Source: Paraburkholderia kirstenboschensis (lineage in GTDB: Bacteria > Pseudomonadota > Gammaproteobacteria > Burkholderiales > Burkholderiaceae). Taken from it: a stretch of DNA of 64,000 nucleotides. This document shows positions 8,185-18,301 of the stretch, one piece after another. The DNA lies in the NCBI RefSeq assembly GCF_904848585.1, contig NZ_CAJHCR010000003.1:124001-188000 (forward strand). The letters run 5' to 3'. Positions within the stretch are counted from its first letter, which is position 1; each line of letters opens with the position of its first letter. A program made the position numbers and the translations under genes. The notes below the pieces were generated by a model. The model had not been told where the DNA came from and ran no database searches. It saw only the letters and a program-made list of their open reading frames with translations.

Positions 8185-10352
8185 GCTGGCTTCCCCTCGT
8201 TGCGCCAGAAGGACAACGTACCGTCCTGCAAGGTCAGCTCCGTGATATGCAGCAGTGCACGCATCCGGCAGCGCGTGAGCATCGCCGCATCGACCGTGAT
8301 GTTCTGCGCGAGCGGGAGGGCTTCGAGCGCTTGCAGGGTCGCGGCCAGCGCGGCATCCGCGGCGTGCGGCGAGCATTCGGCGAATACATTGGCGGTTGCC
8401 GACAGCCACGCCTGCTGTACGGCAGGCCACTCCGCCGGCAGCGTATCGCCGAGTTCCTTTGTGTCGAGCCGCAGCTGTATCATCGCCCGGCCGATTTCGA
8501 GCGCTGCGAACGCCCAGCCGATCAACCGGCTGCGATCCACATGGGCGTCCGTGGGCGCCGACGCAATCTCGATGATGAAATCGCGCAGGTTCAATTCGAA
8601 AGTGAAAAGCAGATCGTTCAGTGCACCGTCGCGCGCGCCGTTTGCCACCAGCGCGCGTATCTGCTTCAGATATTGAGCCGTGATCCAGACTCCCGCGCGC
8701 GGCACGATGACCGAGAATGCTACCGCCGCAGTGCTGATGCCGACGAGCAACGCAAAACCGGTGTCGAGATAAGCGCTCGGGTTATACACCGTGGGATTCG
8801 AGATATTCACGATGAAGCAGAAATACAGACTGAAGCCGAGCCCGAAAATGGCCGTCTTCGGAAACGTATTCAGGTAACTGCCCACCATCACGAAGATCGC
8901 AATCGACATGGCGAGCAACTCAAAGGTGTCGAAGTGCGGCAGCAAAAGAAAGTTGAATGCGAAGCCAGCCGCCCAGCCGAGCAGGCAACCGACGAAAATC
9001 TGCCAACTCGCGACCGTGGGATTGGGCGCGAGCGCGAACAGCGAACTCGTGATTGCGACCGCGACAATCGCGCTCGATCCGCCGAGCCAGCCCGACGCGA
9101 GCCACGCCGCACCGACCACGGACACCGCGACGGCAGCGCGCGCGCCGGCAATCAGCGCGGCGACGCGATTGGCGGTTGCACGTGTGAGGCCGAAACGGCC
9201 GAGCGCCTGAATCACCGATTGCGGCCATGAACGCCGGTCTGTCGTGCGTATCTGCACATAGCTGCCGCACAACACACGGAGGTCGGCAATCGAGAAAAAC
9301 AACGCGGCCCCAGTAGTCGCAACGAACTGCCGTTGATGCGGCGACAGGTCCGCCAGCGACTCGAGCATCCTGGTCAGGCGCGCGGGCAGCGCCTGCTCGA
9401 ACGCCGCGAGCCGGCTGCCCAATGCCTGCACCTGTTCGAGCGTGACGATCTCCGCTTGAACCGGGTCCGGCACGATGGCGAGCAACGCGTCGATCAGTTC
9501 GTCGAGCGCGGCCACGGCGCGCGGGTGCGCATTGTCCGAGGCCCGCGCTTTCAGTTGATGCAGCGCGTGAATCCACGCGACCATGTCGAGAAAGCTTCGA
9601 TCGAGCGCCAGCAAAACGTGGTGTTGCAGCCGGATAGACGGATCCTCGAACAATGCTCCGCTGCGCAGGCTTTCAATACCGGCCCGCTCGCTGATCAAAT
9701 CGACAAACGTTTTGAACCCGATGCCTGCGGGCGCGCGCTCAAGCATCGTGTGCAGCGCTTTGAGCAGTCCGGAAAAGTTCTTGCTGCCCGCCGCAAAAAG
9801 CGCCGGCGTGACCCGCCGCGGGAACACGAGCGCGCTCACCAGGCAGGCACTGACTACGCCGATCACGACTTCGCTGACCGTGAACACGACGTTGTCGAAC
9901 ACGCCATAGGGGTTGGACCAGGCCGGCATCGCCGTGATGGCTGTGCCGTATCCAGTCAGGACGAAACCATACGACTGGAAGTTGCGATAGTACGAAGCAC
10001 AGAAAACGCAGACGCCGATCCACGTTGCCAGCGCAAGAAAGAACAGCAGCGGTTGCTGCGGAAACAGCGCGACGATCACGAGGCCGGCGAAGCTGCCGCA
10101 CACCATACCGAGGCCGCGATAAAAGCCTCGTGCAATGACCATGCCGCTCTGCTGATGCATCATGACGATGACGCACGAAACCATCGCCGTGCCCGGCGCG
10201 CGAAGCTCCAGTCGCATGCACAACCCCATGGCAAGCGTCACGGCGAGCGCGACCTTGGCGATATGCATGAAGCGCGGCCCGTCGTCTTTCCAGTACGCCG
10301 TCAACTCGTCCCGCCATCGCGGGAGGACGACGCTGTCCGTCTGCACATTCAT
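8181..10352 (-). CDS. aaeB: FUSC-family inner-membrane efflux protein (AaeB-like)
   Basis: A 723-residue FUSC/AaeB-type transporter. It has two blocks of membrane helices, about residues 28-190 and 400-550, each followed by a soluble cytoplasmic segment. The pattern GTAMVSCVIVMMHQQSGMV and the aromatic YYRNFQSYGFVLTGYGT are characteristic of the first block. With the HlyD adaptor and outer-membrane factor it should form a tripartite exporter for aromatic acids such as p-hydroxybenzoate. It is the first gene of the operon; the promoter lies in the 200 bases before 10553. No AaeR-type LysR regulator is adjacent. Confidence 0.9.
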   Translation of the reverse strand: MNVQTDSVVLPRWRDELTAYWKDDGPRFMHIAKVALAVTLAMGLCMRLELRAPGTAMVSCVIVMMHQQSGMVIARGFYRGLGMVCGSFAGLVIVALFPQQPLLFFLALATWIGVCVFCASYYRNFQSYGFVLTGYGTAITAMPAWSNPYGVFDNVVFTVSEVVIGVVSACLVSALVFPRRVTPALFAAGSKNFSGLLKALHTMLERAPAGIGFKTFVDLISERAGIESLRSGALFEDPSIRLQHHVLLALDRSFLDMVAWIHALHQLKARASDNAHPRAVAALDELIDALLAIVPDPVQAEIVTLEQVQALGSRLAAFEQALPARLTRMLESLADLSPHQRQFVATTGAALFFSIADLRVLCGSYVQIRTTDRRSWPQSVIQALGRFGLTRATANRVAALIAGARAAVAVSVVGAAWLASGWLGGSSAIVAVAITSSLFALAPNPTVASWQIFVGCLLGWAAGFAFNFLLLPHFDTFELLAMSIAIFVMVGSYLNTFPKTAIFGLGFSLYFCFIVNISNPTVYNPSAYLDTGFALLVGISTAAVAFSVIVPRAGVWITAQYLKQIRALVANGARDGALNDLLFTFELNLRDFIIEIASAPTDAHVDRSRLIGWAFAALEIGRAMIQLRLDTKELGDTLPAEWPAVQQAWLSATANVFAECSPHAADAALAATLQALEALPLAQNITVDAAMLTRCRMRALLHITELTLQDGTLSFWRNEGKPA

Positions 10353-10552
10353 GGCATGCTCTTCGGGGCGTGGGCTTCAGAAGCGTTGATCTTTCGCGCG
10401 GCCCTGACTAGCCGTGCCGGTCCATCTCACGCGTATAGCTTGCGATAGACAGACCGCCGCGGTTTGCGCAAATGCACTGTTTTTGTCTATGCGACGTTCG
10501 AGGGAAAGCGACCTGTGGCGGCCGCCTTCATATGGCGCCTGTACGCGTGTGA

Positions 10553-12274
10553 CTAGCGCAGATTGGTGCGCGCCAGCTCGACGATCTCGTCGCCTCGGCC
10601 GTTCAGGATCGCGCGCATCATATAGAGACTGAAGCCCTTTGCCTGAGCGAGCTCGATCGTTGGCGGCATGGCGAGTTCGTGTTTGGAGACGACCACGTCG
10701 ACCAGCGCCGGCCCCGGATGCGCGAACGCCTGCGCGAGCGCGCCCGCGACGTCTTCCGATTCCTCGACTCGAATGCTGAAGATGCCAGCGCCCTTTGCGA
10801 TCGCCGCAAAGTCGGTCTTGCTCAGGTCGACGTTGGTGTCGAGATAACCGCTCGCCTTGAGTTCCATCGATACGAAACCAAGCAGGCTGTTGTTGAACAC
10901 CACGACCTTGATCGGCAGATCGAGCTGACGGGCGGTGAGCAGGTCGCCCAGCAGCATGGATAAACCGCCGTCGCCCGAGAGCGAGACCACCTGCCGCCCC
11001 GGGTGCGCGCCTTGCGCGCCAAGCGCCTGCGGCATGGCGTTCGCCATGGACCCGTGGTTGAACGAACCGTGCAACTGGCGCTTGCCGTTCATGGTCAGAT
11101 AGCGGGCGGACCAAACCGTGGGCGTGCCGACGTCGGCTGTGAAGATGGCGTCGTCGCTCGCGGTCTCGTCGATCATCTTCGCCAGGTACTGCGGGTGAAT
11201 CGGCCGGCCCGCCCCGGAAGGCGTGGCCAGATCGTCCAGGCCCTTCCGTGCCGACGCATAGTGTTTCCGCGCGTTGTCGAGGAAGCCGCGGTCCGTTTTA
11301 CGTTGCAGCCTGGGTAGCGTGGCGGCTACGGTTTCCTTGACGGTGCCGACGAGTCCCAGTGCAAGCGGCGCCCGGTGTCCGAGTTGCGAGCCCTTCCAGT
11401 CGATCTGGACGACCTTCGCGTCAGCCGGGTAGAACGGACGATAGGGAAAATCGCAGCCCAGCAGCAATAGCGTGTCGCACGACATCATCGCGTGATAGCC
11501 CGAGCTGAAGCCGATCAGCCCCGTCATGCCGACATCGTAGGGATTGTCGTATTCGATGAACTGCTTGCCGCGCAGCGCATGAACCACCGGGGCGCCAAGC
11601 GTGTCGGCGAGCGCGACCACTTCGTCGTGCGCACCTTGCACGCCGCTGCCGCACATGATCGTCACCGCGTCGGAATCATTGAGCATCTGCGCGAGCCGGT
11701 CCAGGTCCGCCTCGGCCGGGAGAATGCGCGGCGGCGCACTGTCGACCCATGCAGGCGCTTCCGTGGGTCCGTCGCTCAGCGCGACATCGCCTGGCAAGAC
11801 GATGACCGCCACGCCGCGTTGCTCGATCGCGGTGCGCATCGCGCGCGCCAGCACGCGCGGAAACTGGGACGCGGACGAGACCAGCTCGACGTAATGGCTG
11901 CATTCCTTGAACAGCTCCTGAGGATGCGTCTCCTGAAAGTAGCCGAGGCCGATTTCCGTCGACGGTATATGCGCCGCGATGGCGAGCACCGGCTGGTGAT
12001 TGCGATGGCAATCGAACAGGCCGTTGATCAGATGCAGGTTGCCCGGTCCACAACTGCCCGCGCACACGGCGAGCCGCCCGGTAGAAGCCGCGTCCGCGCC
12101 GGCCGCGAAGGCGGCCGCTTCCTCGTGACGCGTGTGCATCCAGCGGATCGAGCCGACCTGGTCGAGGCTGTAGGCCAGCCCGTTCAGACTGTCGCCGGTC
12201 ACGCCCCAAATCCGCTCTACGCCAGCCGCGGCGAGACTGCCCGCAAGATATGCGGCGATCGTGTTGCTAGCCAT
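10553..12274 (-). CDS. poxB: Ubiquinone-dependent pyruvate dehydrogenase
   Basis: A 573-residue thiamine-diphosphate enzyme, matching the usual length of PoxB (572 in E. coli). It oxidises pyruvate to acetate and CO2 and passes electrons to ubiquinone at the inner membrane. Visible features: the TPP-binding N-terminal domain with the catalytic Glu in [12 protein letters not shown], the FAD/central domain around [10 protein letters not shown], and the C-terminal [17 protein letters not shown]...[12 protein letters not shown]/Mg motif. The C-terminal segment [17 protein letters not shown] resembles the membrane-activation tail of E. coli PoxB. It is alone on the minus strand, divergent from a LysR gene. 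Confidence 0.93.
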   Translation of the reverse strand: MASNTIAAYLAGSLAAAGVERIWGVTGDSLNGLAYSLDQVGSIRWMHTRHEEAAAFAAGADAASTGRLAVCAGSCGPGNLHLINGLFDCHRNHQPVLAIAAHIPSTEIGLGYFQETHPQELFKECSHYVELVSSASQFPRVLARAMRTAIEQRGVAVIVLPGDVALSDGPTEAPAWVDSAPPRILPAEADLDRLAQMLNDSDAVTIMCGSGVQGAHDEVVALADTLGAPVVHALRGKQFIEYDNPYDVGMTGLIGFSSGYHAMMSCDTLLLLGCDFPYRPFYPADAKVVQIDWKGSQLGHRAPLALGLVGTVKETVAATLPRLQRKTDRGFLDNARKHYASARKGLDDLATPSGAGRPIHPQYLAKMIDETASDDAIFTADVGTPTVWSARYLTMNGKRQLHGSFNHGSMANAMPQALGAQGAHPGRQVVSLSGDGGLSMLLGDLLTARQLDLPIKVVVFNNSLLGFVSMELKASGYLDTNVDLSKTDFAAIAKGAGIFSIRVEESEDVAGALAQAFAHPGPALVDVVVSKHELAMPPTIELAQAKGFSLYMMRAILNGRGDEIVELARTNLR

Positions 12275-12788
12275 GTTTGACTCCTTTCTCGCAAGGTAAA
12301 GATCGACTGGGCGCCGAACTCGAACGCGCGTCCGGACCGACGCGAATGCGCCCCCGCGCGCGGAGGCAAATGCTTTCAGACCTGGCTAACACTATTGGAG
12401 TTGCGGCCAGATGTCCTGAAACGCATCTAAAAACTACTTAATGAACCGGACAGAATTGTGTCTCTCGCCCGGCGGCACGAAGCTGACGTGCCCGATACGC
12501 TCGCGAGCACCTGCACCGCCGTTTTGAAAGCGTCACAACCGAGCCCTTCAATCAGCCTTCAACGGGTTGGGTCCCAGCAGTCGTGCGGCTTCGTCGCCGG
12601 GGTCTGAGCAAGCCGGAGCCGGCCAGGGCTCGCCCCAGCGCACCTATACCTCCGGATTAGATCGCTGAATGCATTGATGACCCGGGCACCCATTTGTGAT
12701 GATGGCGCCCGCTTGCCCCAGATCGTATTGTTCTCTCAACGGGCGACATCTGCTGCCCTGCTCAACCGGATCGAGAGGCGAAGCGGTT
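12275..12788. other. Divergent promoter region, poxB / LysR gene
   Basis: These 514 bases hold the promoters of poxB (minus) and the LysR gene (plus). I found no clear T-N11-A palindrome with long arms, no RNA gene and no hairpin terminator. Open frames reading upstream of the LysR start lack homology, so the region is taken as regulatory DNA. Confidence 0.45.
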
Positions 12789-13760
12789 ATGGACAGAATC
12801 TTCAGCATGCGCGTGTTCTCGCGAGTCGCGGAGACCGGCAACTTCAGCGCAGTGGCAAAACATATGGACTGCAGCGCCGGCAATATTTCGCGCGCGGTGG
12901 TATCGCTCGAAGAACATCTGCATACGCGGCTCCTGCAAAGAACGACACGCAGCGTATCGTTGACGGAATGCGGCGAACGCTACTACCACCGTTGCAAGAA
13001 GATTCTGGCGGATCTCGACGCGGCCGAGGCGGAAGCAAGCAATGCGCACACGCTGCCACGCGGCAGATTGCGCGTTCATGCCGTACCGGATATTGGGCTC
13101 AAGCAGCTGACGTCGACGATCGTCGAATATCGCGAGGCCTTCCCGGCTGTCTCCGTCGACCTCAAACTGCTGCCGCGCATGGCTAATCTGATCGAAGACG
13201 ACTTCGACGTGTCGATCGTATCGGCGTCTTCGTTGCCGGACTCTCGCAATATCAGCAAGCTGATCGGGCAGTGCGAACGCATTCTCGTGGCCGCGCCCGA
13301 ATATCTGGCGCGGCATCCCATCGCCGCAGCGAAGGACCTCGCGAATCACACGCTAATGCAAGTGAGCTCCTCGTTCGACCCGGCCTCGGAGTGGCCAGCG
13401 GAGACGGCCGGCGATGCCGCAGCCGGCACGGAGCCGGCCGGGCATTTCATCGTCAACAATATGCAGGCGCTCAGGATCGCATTGCTCGAAGGCGCCGGCG
13501 TGGGCGCAGTGCCGACCTATTCGGTCGCGGACGACATCAAGGAAGGCAAGCTCGTTCAGCTCTTCCCGGATTACCCACTGGAAGCCGTCAATGTGTTCGC
13601 TGTTTATCCGTCGCGCCAGTACGTCGATGCGAAGGTCAAAACATTCGTGGAATTTCTCACCACCTGCTTGCGGCAGAAACTGGATCTGCAGGTTGCACGC
13701 TTGCAGCCGGGGCGGCCGGTAGAGGCCGTTACCCGGCAACACTACGCCGCGTTGCAATAA
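12789..13760 (+). CDS. LysR-family transcriptional regulator
   Basis: A 323-residue regulator. The N-terminal winged HTH begins MDRIFSMRVFSRVAETGNFS and includes SAGNISRAVVSLEEHLHTRLLQRTTR; the LysR substrate domain follows (about 90-295) with GRLRVHAVPDIGLKQL. I chose the ATG at 12789 because it starts the conserved domain; a frame start 93 bases upstream adds only unconserved residues. It resembles the CrgA/DmlR subgroup. It is divergent from poxB, which makes poxB a possible target, though regulation is not demonstrated by any visible operator. Confidence 0.9.
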   Translation: MDRIFSMRVFSRVAETGNFSAVAKHMDCSAGNISRAVVSLEEHLHTRLLQRTTRSVSLTECGERYYHRCKKILADLDAAEAEASNAHTLPRGRLRVHAVPDIGLKQLTSTIVEYREAFPAVSVDLKLLPRMANLIEDDFDVSIVSASSLPDSRNISKLIGQCERILVAAPEYLARHPIAAAKDLANHTLMQVSSSFDPASEWPAETAGDAAAGTEPAGHFIVNNMQALRIALLEGAGVGAVPTYSVADDIKEGKLVQLFPDYPLEAVNVFAVYPSRQYVDAKVKTFVEFLTTCLRQKLDLQVARLQPGRPVEAVTRQHYAALQ

Positions 13761-13822
13761 ATCGGCGCGATGTGAAAAACCTCCGGCCGATATACCGAAG
13801 GCGAGGGCAAAGCGAAAGCGGA

Positions 13823-15136
13823 CTATACATTCGCGCGCTCTACTTTCGCGCCCAAATCAGGGCGGCGGGCCGGGTCGAAGACGTGGCGAACGTAGCTCGA
13901 CATCGCTACCGATCCGGCAACTGCGATCAATACCGGAATCAGAAATTCCGGCGACGGGCGGGTGAACTCGAAGATCAACGCGATTGCCGTCAGCGGTACG
14001 CGCATGGAAGTGGCGAGAAACGCCGCCGCGCCGATCACAGCAAACGCGCCCAACGGCGCGCCGGGCCACCACGCCGACCAGACACTGCCCAGCACGATGG
14101 CGAGCAATGCCCCGTTACACAAGCCGGGCGTCAGCAGTCCGCCTGCCGCGCCGGCGCGCAGACTCGTCCACGTTATCAGCACGCGCAGCACGAGCAGAAC
14201 GGCGGCGAACTGCAGCGTTAGCGAGCCGTCGAATCCCACCTGCGCCGGTCCCTTGCCGTTACCCAGCAACAGCGGGAACTTGATGGCGAGCAGCCCGATG
14301 CAGAGAAAGTTGACCGCGCACAGCAGCATCAGCCTGTTATCGCGCGGCGCGCGGGCGCGTGCATGGTCGGTGAGCCTCGTGAACTGCCAGGCCGCAACGC
14401 CAATAAGCGGCCCGGCCAGCGCCGACCACACGATCAACGAAGCGGTGCACGCATAGTGCGGCACGTCGTATTGCGGAAAGTCGCCGAGACCGGCTCGCGC
14501 GATGAGCCCCGCGATCGCCGAGGTGACGACGGCCGGCACGAGCGCTCGCCAACCGATACTGAAGACCAATCCTTCCAGCACGTACACCGCACCTGCAAGC
14601 GGCACGTTATAGACCGCGGCAAGGCCCGCGCCAGCGCCACACGCGACCATGATTCTGGATTCATCCACCGTGAGTCTGGCGAACGACGCCAGTCTGCCGG
14701 CCAGCATCGCGCCGATTTCGCGAGGCGCGACTTCCCGCCCCAACGGCGAGCCAAGCGCGACGGTGACAATTTGCAGCAATGCGTGGCAGACGGTTGCGAT
14801 AGCAGGCATGCGCGGGTCGTCGCTGCTCACCGCTCGCGCGATGCTCACCAGCGGTCTGCACCAGCGATAGACCGCCCACCAGCCGACACCTGCGACCAGC
14901 CCGCAGAGCGCGAGCATTTCCACTCGCTGCGAGCGGCTCGCAGCCGTCACGCCTTGTTGAAAGCTCTCCTTGCTGAAGATGGTTTCGATGCTGTAGCCAT
15001 AGGCGACATGCTGAACCGTATGCAACAGCGCGGCGAGCCCGAGCCCAGCCACGCCGCCGGCTACCCCGATCAGGACCACGACTGTGGCCCAACGCAACGA
15101 ATGCCCGATGCCGCGCGGTTCAGATCGTGGATGCAT
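13823..15136 (-). CDS. ClC-family chloride channel/antiporter
   Basis: A 437-residue protein with about ten hydrophobic helices. ClC signatures are visible: GSPLGREVAPRE (the GREGP-like motif with the gating Glu position), a GAGAGLAAVYNVPLAGAVYVLEG segment matching GxFxP-like pore elements, and GAAGGLLTPGLCNGALLA. The start at 15136 gives MHPRSEPRGIG; an in-frame GTG 75 bases upstream is possible, and neither has a strong ribosome binding site. It probably conducts or exchanges chloride across the inner membrane. It is convergent with the LysR gene ending 62 bases away and looks monocistronic. Confidence 0.88.
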   Translation of the reverse strand: MHPRSEPRGIGHSLRWATVVVLIGVAGGVAGLGLAALLHTVQHVAYGYSIETIFSKESFQQGVTAASRSQRVEMLALCGLVAGVGWWAVYRWCRPLVSIARAVSSDDPRMPAIATVCHALLQIVTVALGSPLGREVAPREIGAMLAGRLASFARLTVDESRIMVACGAGAGLAAVYNVPLAGAVYVLEGLVFSIGWRALVPAVVTSAIAGLIARAGLGDFPQYDVPHYACTASLIVWSALAGPLIGVAAWQFTRLTDHARARAPRDNRLMLLCAVNFLCIGLLAIKFPLLLGNGKGPAQVGFDGSLTLQFAAVLLVLRVLITWTSLRAGAAGGLLTPGLCNGALLAIVLGSVWSAWWPGAPLGAFAVIGAAAFLATSMRVPLTAIALIFEFTRPSPEFLIPVLIAVAGSVAMSSYVRHVFDPARRPDLGAKVERANV

Positions 15137-15406
15137 GTTGGAGGTTCGAGTTAAGGGACTCAGAAGCCGGCGTGTGTGCCGGCCATCGAGCTTTGCTGGC
15201 TCATGCGGCACCGCTTGTAAATAGAGGCTAATTCTACCGATGCGGTCTTGATGCAGCCTGTAGAAAACGCACTGAATCTTCGTAAAGGAACGCTTGAGAA
15301 AGTACTGTCTATTGCTGTATCGCTCGGTCTTTCGTTCGGCCTGGAAGATTTCGAATTCTTCTGCAGGGACTTCGTCCGAACGGATGCAATCGCCGGGCTT
15401 TGCCGC

Positions 15407-16339
15407 TCAGCCTTCCAGCGCCATCTGAAGCCGGGCTTCGAGAAACTGCACGAGCGCACGCACCTTGCTCGAATGGCGTCGATTCGGCAGGTACGCCGCG
15501 TAAACGATTGCGTCGCCCTGATAAGGGCTTGCATCAAAGTTCTCGAAGAGGCGCATCAAACGTCCCGCACGAATCTCGTCGCCGACGAGCCATTCCGGCA
15601 GCAATGCAACACCTCGTCCTGCGAGAACGGCTTCGTGAAGGATGTCGAGACTGTTGGATAGCAGATGACCTCGCACCTCGACACGCTCTTCGACGCGCCC
15701 TTCATCGGACTCGCGCCGAAAGGTCCACACCTGCCGCGAACGATAGCCACCGCCGTATGCAATGCGAAGGCACTCATGGGAGTCGAGCGCGTGCGGAGTT
15801 TGCGGCGTGCCGCAGCGGGCCAGGTAGTCATGGCTCGCCACGACATAACGCGGGTTGTCCGTCAGTTTGCGCACGACCAGGTTGGCGTCGCGATCCGGCA
15901 GACCGATGCGGATTGCGACGTCGATCCGGTCAAGCGCGAGATCCGAGAAATGATCCGCAACAACGACGTCGAGAAACACCCTGGGATTAGCCGACAGGAA
16001 CGCCGCGAGGTGCGGGGCAAGCCGCAGCCGACTATAGGTGGACGGCACCGATATGCGCAGCGCCCCCACCGGCGACGCGCCGCTGTCGAACACGCTCTCG
16101 TCCGCTTCGGCGAGATCGTCGAGCACCTTGCCGACCTGTTCGACATAAGCAATGCCGGCGTCGGTCAGGCTCACGTTGCGCGGCGTACGAGTCAGCAAAG
16201 CAGTGCCTAACGAGGCTTCGAGTGAATCCATCAGGCGCGTGACCGACGAGGTCGCCACTCCAAGACGCTGTGCGGCTTTCGAGAAGCCTCCCGCATCGGC
16301 GACTTCGAGCAAGGTGGTGAGAGCGAGGAGTTTGTCCAT
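15407..16339 (-). CDS. LysR-family regulator, probable controller of the divergent catabolic operon
   Basis: A 310-residue LysR regulator. The HTH is at residues 1-60 (LLEVADAGGFSKAAQRLGVATSSVTRLMDSLE), followed by the effector domain beginning GALRISVPSTYSRLRLAPHLAAF. It is transcribed away from the DsbA-FMO-MFS-OYE-molybdenum hydroxylase operon across a 118-base divergent region that holds a perfect TTGCG-N5-CGCAA palindrome. By the standard LysR arrangement it should activate that operon in response to its substrate or an intermediate. Confidence 0.92.
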   Translation of the reverse strand: MDKLLALTTLLEVADAGGFSKAAQRLGVATSSVTRLMDSLEASLGTALLTRTPRNVSLTDAGIAYVEQVGKVLDDLAEADESVFDSGASPVGALRISVPSTYSRLRLAPHLAAFLSANPRVFLDVVVADHFSDLALDRIDVAIRIGLPDRDANLVVRKLTDNPRYVVASHDYLARCGTPQTPHALDSHECLRIAYGGGYRSRQVWTFRRESDEGRVEERVEVRGHLLSNSLDILHEAVLAGRGVALLPEWLVGDEIRAGRLMRLFENFDASPYQGDAIVYAAYLPNRRHSSKVRALVQFLEARLQMALEG

Positions 16340-16361
16340 ATACGACCCAGTCGACGTTTCA

Positions 16362-16376
16362 TTGCGCCCAGCGCAA
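16362..16376. promoter_or_regulatory. Candidate LysR operator (TTGCG-N5-CGCAA)
   Basis: A perfect inverted repeat TTGCG CCCAG CGCAA, whose inner pair fits the LysR T-N11-A rule. It lies 23 bases upstream of the LysR start codon and about 80 bases from the DsbA-like gene, as expected for a shared regulatory site. Confidence 0.5.
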
Positions 16377-16457
16377 CGCGGGATTGCATTTTAGGCCCAT
16401 TCCGCGACCGCCGCGCAACGCCTATGCTGCATTCCTACACATGGTGAGAGGTGCAAC

Positions 16458-17111
16458 ATGCAAACCGTCGATATCGAGGTCAATTACGACTTCATTTGCC
16501 CGTGGTGCTGGATCGGTCAACGCAACCTTGCCGCCGCGCTCGCGGATTCGGGCCTGGCTCACGCGGTTTCGATCCGCTATGTGCCGTTCGAATTGAATCC
16601 GTCGATGCCGGTCGCAGGAATGGACCGGCGGGCCTATCGCAGCAAGAAGTTCGGTAGCTGGGCGCACTCGCAGGCAATGGACGCCCAGGTTGCGGCCGCC
16701 GGACTTGCAGCCGGCGCGCACTTCGATTACAGCCGGGTGTTGCTCACACCGAACACGCGTCTTGCGCATCGCCTGATGCAGTTTGCCCAGGAGCGCGACG
16801 AACCGCACACCGCCGCAGCGCTCTACGAAGCCATATACAGCGCCTATTTTTCCGAAGGACGCGACATCGGTTCGCTCGACACACTTGCCGCAGTAGCCGC
16901 CGCGCATGCCTTCGACGAACAGGCGGTGCGCGCGTATCTGCTGTCGAACGCAGGCGAAGAGCAGGTCGATGCTGCCCGGGCGCGGGCCGACAAACTCGGC
17001 ATACAGGCAGTGCCGACCACCGTGATCGAGGGCGAAACAGTTAGCGGCGCACAGCCGGCTGTCGTCTTCATGCATGCGCTGCGATCCGCAGCGCTGAGGA
17101 GCGCAGCATGA
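16458..17111 (+). CDS. DsbA-family oxidoreductase (FrnE-like)
   Basis: A 217-residue thioredoxin-fold protein with a CPWC active site (Cys14 and Cys17 in DFICPWCWIG) and the DsbA helical insertion. The cis-Pro loop is GIQAVPTTVIEG. It has no signal peptide, so it acts in the cytosol. FrnE and related proteins are disulfide isomerases, often found in polyketide or aromatic catabolic clusters; the same fold includes 2-hydroxychromene-2-carboxylate isomerases, but those lack the CxxC, so a redox role is more likely. It is the first gene of the operon, and its stop overlaps the monooxygenase start as ATGA. Confidence 0.88.
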   Translation: MQTVDIEVNYDFICPWCWIGQRNLAAALADSGLAHAVSIRYVPFELNPSMPVAGMDRRAYRSKKFGSWAHSQAMDAQVAAAGLAAGAHFDYSRVLLTPNTRLAHRLMQFAQERDEPHTAAALYEAIYSAYFSEGRDIGSLDTLAAVAAAHAFDEQAVRAYLLSNAGEEQVDAARARADKLGIQAVPTTVIEGETVSGAQPAVVFMHALRSAALRSAA

Positions 17112-18256
17112 CTTCTTTTTCAGAACCTCGCGCTGTGATCATAGGCGGTTCGCTCGGCGGCCTGGTTACGGCGGCGACCTTGCGTGCGGCAGGCTGGCAT
17201 GTCGATGTGTTCGAGACCTCGCCCAATGAACTCGAGAGCCGCGGCGGCGGCGTCGTGCTGCAGCCAGACGTACTGGAGGCGCTTCACTTTGCCGGCGTCG
17301 CATTGCCCGACCCGCCCGGCGTTGCTTCGAGCGAGCGCATTTATCTCGACCGGCATGACGAGATTGTCGAGAAACTGTACATGCCGCAGATGCAGACTTC
17401 GTGGAGTCTGCTGTATCGCGCAATGAAGAAGGCACTGCCGGCTCAACATCTGCATGCGGGCGAAACCTTCGTCAACTATCGCGCGCAGGGCGAGCAAACA
17501 ATCGCGCTGTTCGAAAGCGGCCGGCAAGAAGAGGCGGATTTGCTGATCGGCGCGGACGGTATCCGCTCGACGCTCAGAAGCCGCCTGCTGCCAGAAGTGG
17601 TGCCGGCCTACGCCGGTTATGTCGCCTGGCGTGGACTCGTCGAAGAACGCGATCTGCCGATTCCCGCCGCCGACACGCTGCGTGAGCGCTTTTCGTTTCA
17701 GCATGGCGACGGCCATTCGGCGCTGTCCTACCTGATACCGGGCGACGATGACTCGACGGTGGTCGGAGAGCGTCGTTGGAACTGGGTCTGGTACCGCAAA
17801 TACAGCCGCGCGCAACTAGGCGCGTTGCTCATCGACCGTCAAGGCGTGGCGCGGCCGTTCTCGTTGCCGCCGGGCTCGACCAAGAGTGCCGACATCGCCC
17901 AGTTGCGGGACGACGCGAGGCTCATGATGGGGCCGACATTCCGCGCGCTGGTCGATGCGACCGAAGAGCCGTTCATGCAGCCTATCGTCGATCTGCGCGC
18001 CCCGCAGATGGTCTTCGGCCGCGCCCTGCTGCTCGGCGACGCCGCTTCGGTGCCGCGTCCGCATACCGCGGGCAGCACCGCGAAGGCAGCTTCCAATGCA
18101 CACGTGCTGGCGCTCGCGCTGCTCTCGGCACAGCAAAGCGGCGAGTCGATCGATTCGGCGCTCAAGCGTTGGGAGAGCCAGCAGTTACAGCGCGGCGGGC
18201 GCATGACCGAGCTGGGTATATCGCTCGGCAACCGGCTGATGAACATCGCGCGCTGA
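17108..18256 (+). CDS. FAD-dependent aromatic monooxygenase, 2,6-dihydroxypyridine 3-monooxygenase-like
   Basis: A 382-residue class A flavoprotein monooxygenase. It has the Rossmann FAD motif IIGGSLGGLVTAATLRAAG, the DG motif LLIGADGIRSTLR and the GD motif LLLGDAASVPRPH. The VVLQPDVLEAL segment, GYVAWRG, and the C-terminal LKRWESQQLQRG pattern are close to the 2,6-dihydroxypyridine 3-monooxygenase family of nicotine degraders, as I remember that family. The likely reaction is NAD(P)H-dependent ring hydroxylation of a hydroxylated aromatic or N-heteroaromatic ring in the cytosol. It overlaps the DsbA-like gene and precedes the MFS gene by 45 bases. The substrate is unknown. Confidence 0.88.
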   Translation: MTSFSEPRAVIIGGSLGGLVTAATLRAAGWHVDVFETSPNELESRGGGVVLQPDVLEALHFAGVALPDPPGVASSERIYLDRHDEIVEKLYMPQMQTSWSLLYRAMKKALPAQHLHAGETFVNYRAQGEQTIALFESGRQEEADLLIGADGIRSTLRSRLLPEVVPAYAGYVAWRGLVEERDLPIPAADTLRERFSFQHGDGHSALSYLIPGDDDSTVVGERRWNWVWYRKYSRAQLGALLIDRQGVARPFSLPPGSTKSADIAQLRDDARLMMGPTFRALVDATEEPFMQPIVDLRAPQMVFGRALLLGDAASVPRPHTAGSTAKAASNAHVLALALLSAQQSGESIDSALKRWESQQLQRGGRMTELGISLGNRLMNIAR

Positions 18257-18301
18257 ACTTCGCCTTTCCGTACCCTGTCTCCCCCAATTCAAGGAGTTGT
18301 C

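Noticed and set aside
8247..10448. Long plus-strand frames (about 327 and 371 codons) opposite the FUSC gene
   Set aside because: Composition is Arg/His/Gln-rich without domains, while the opposite strand gives a clear FUSC transporter.
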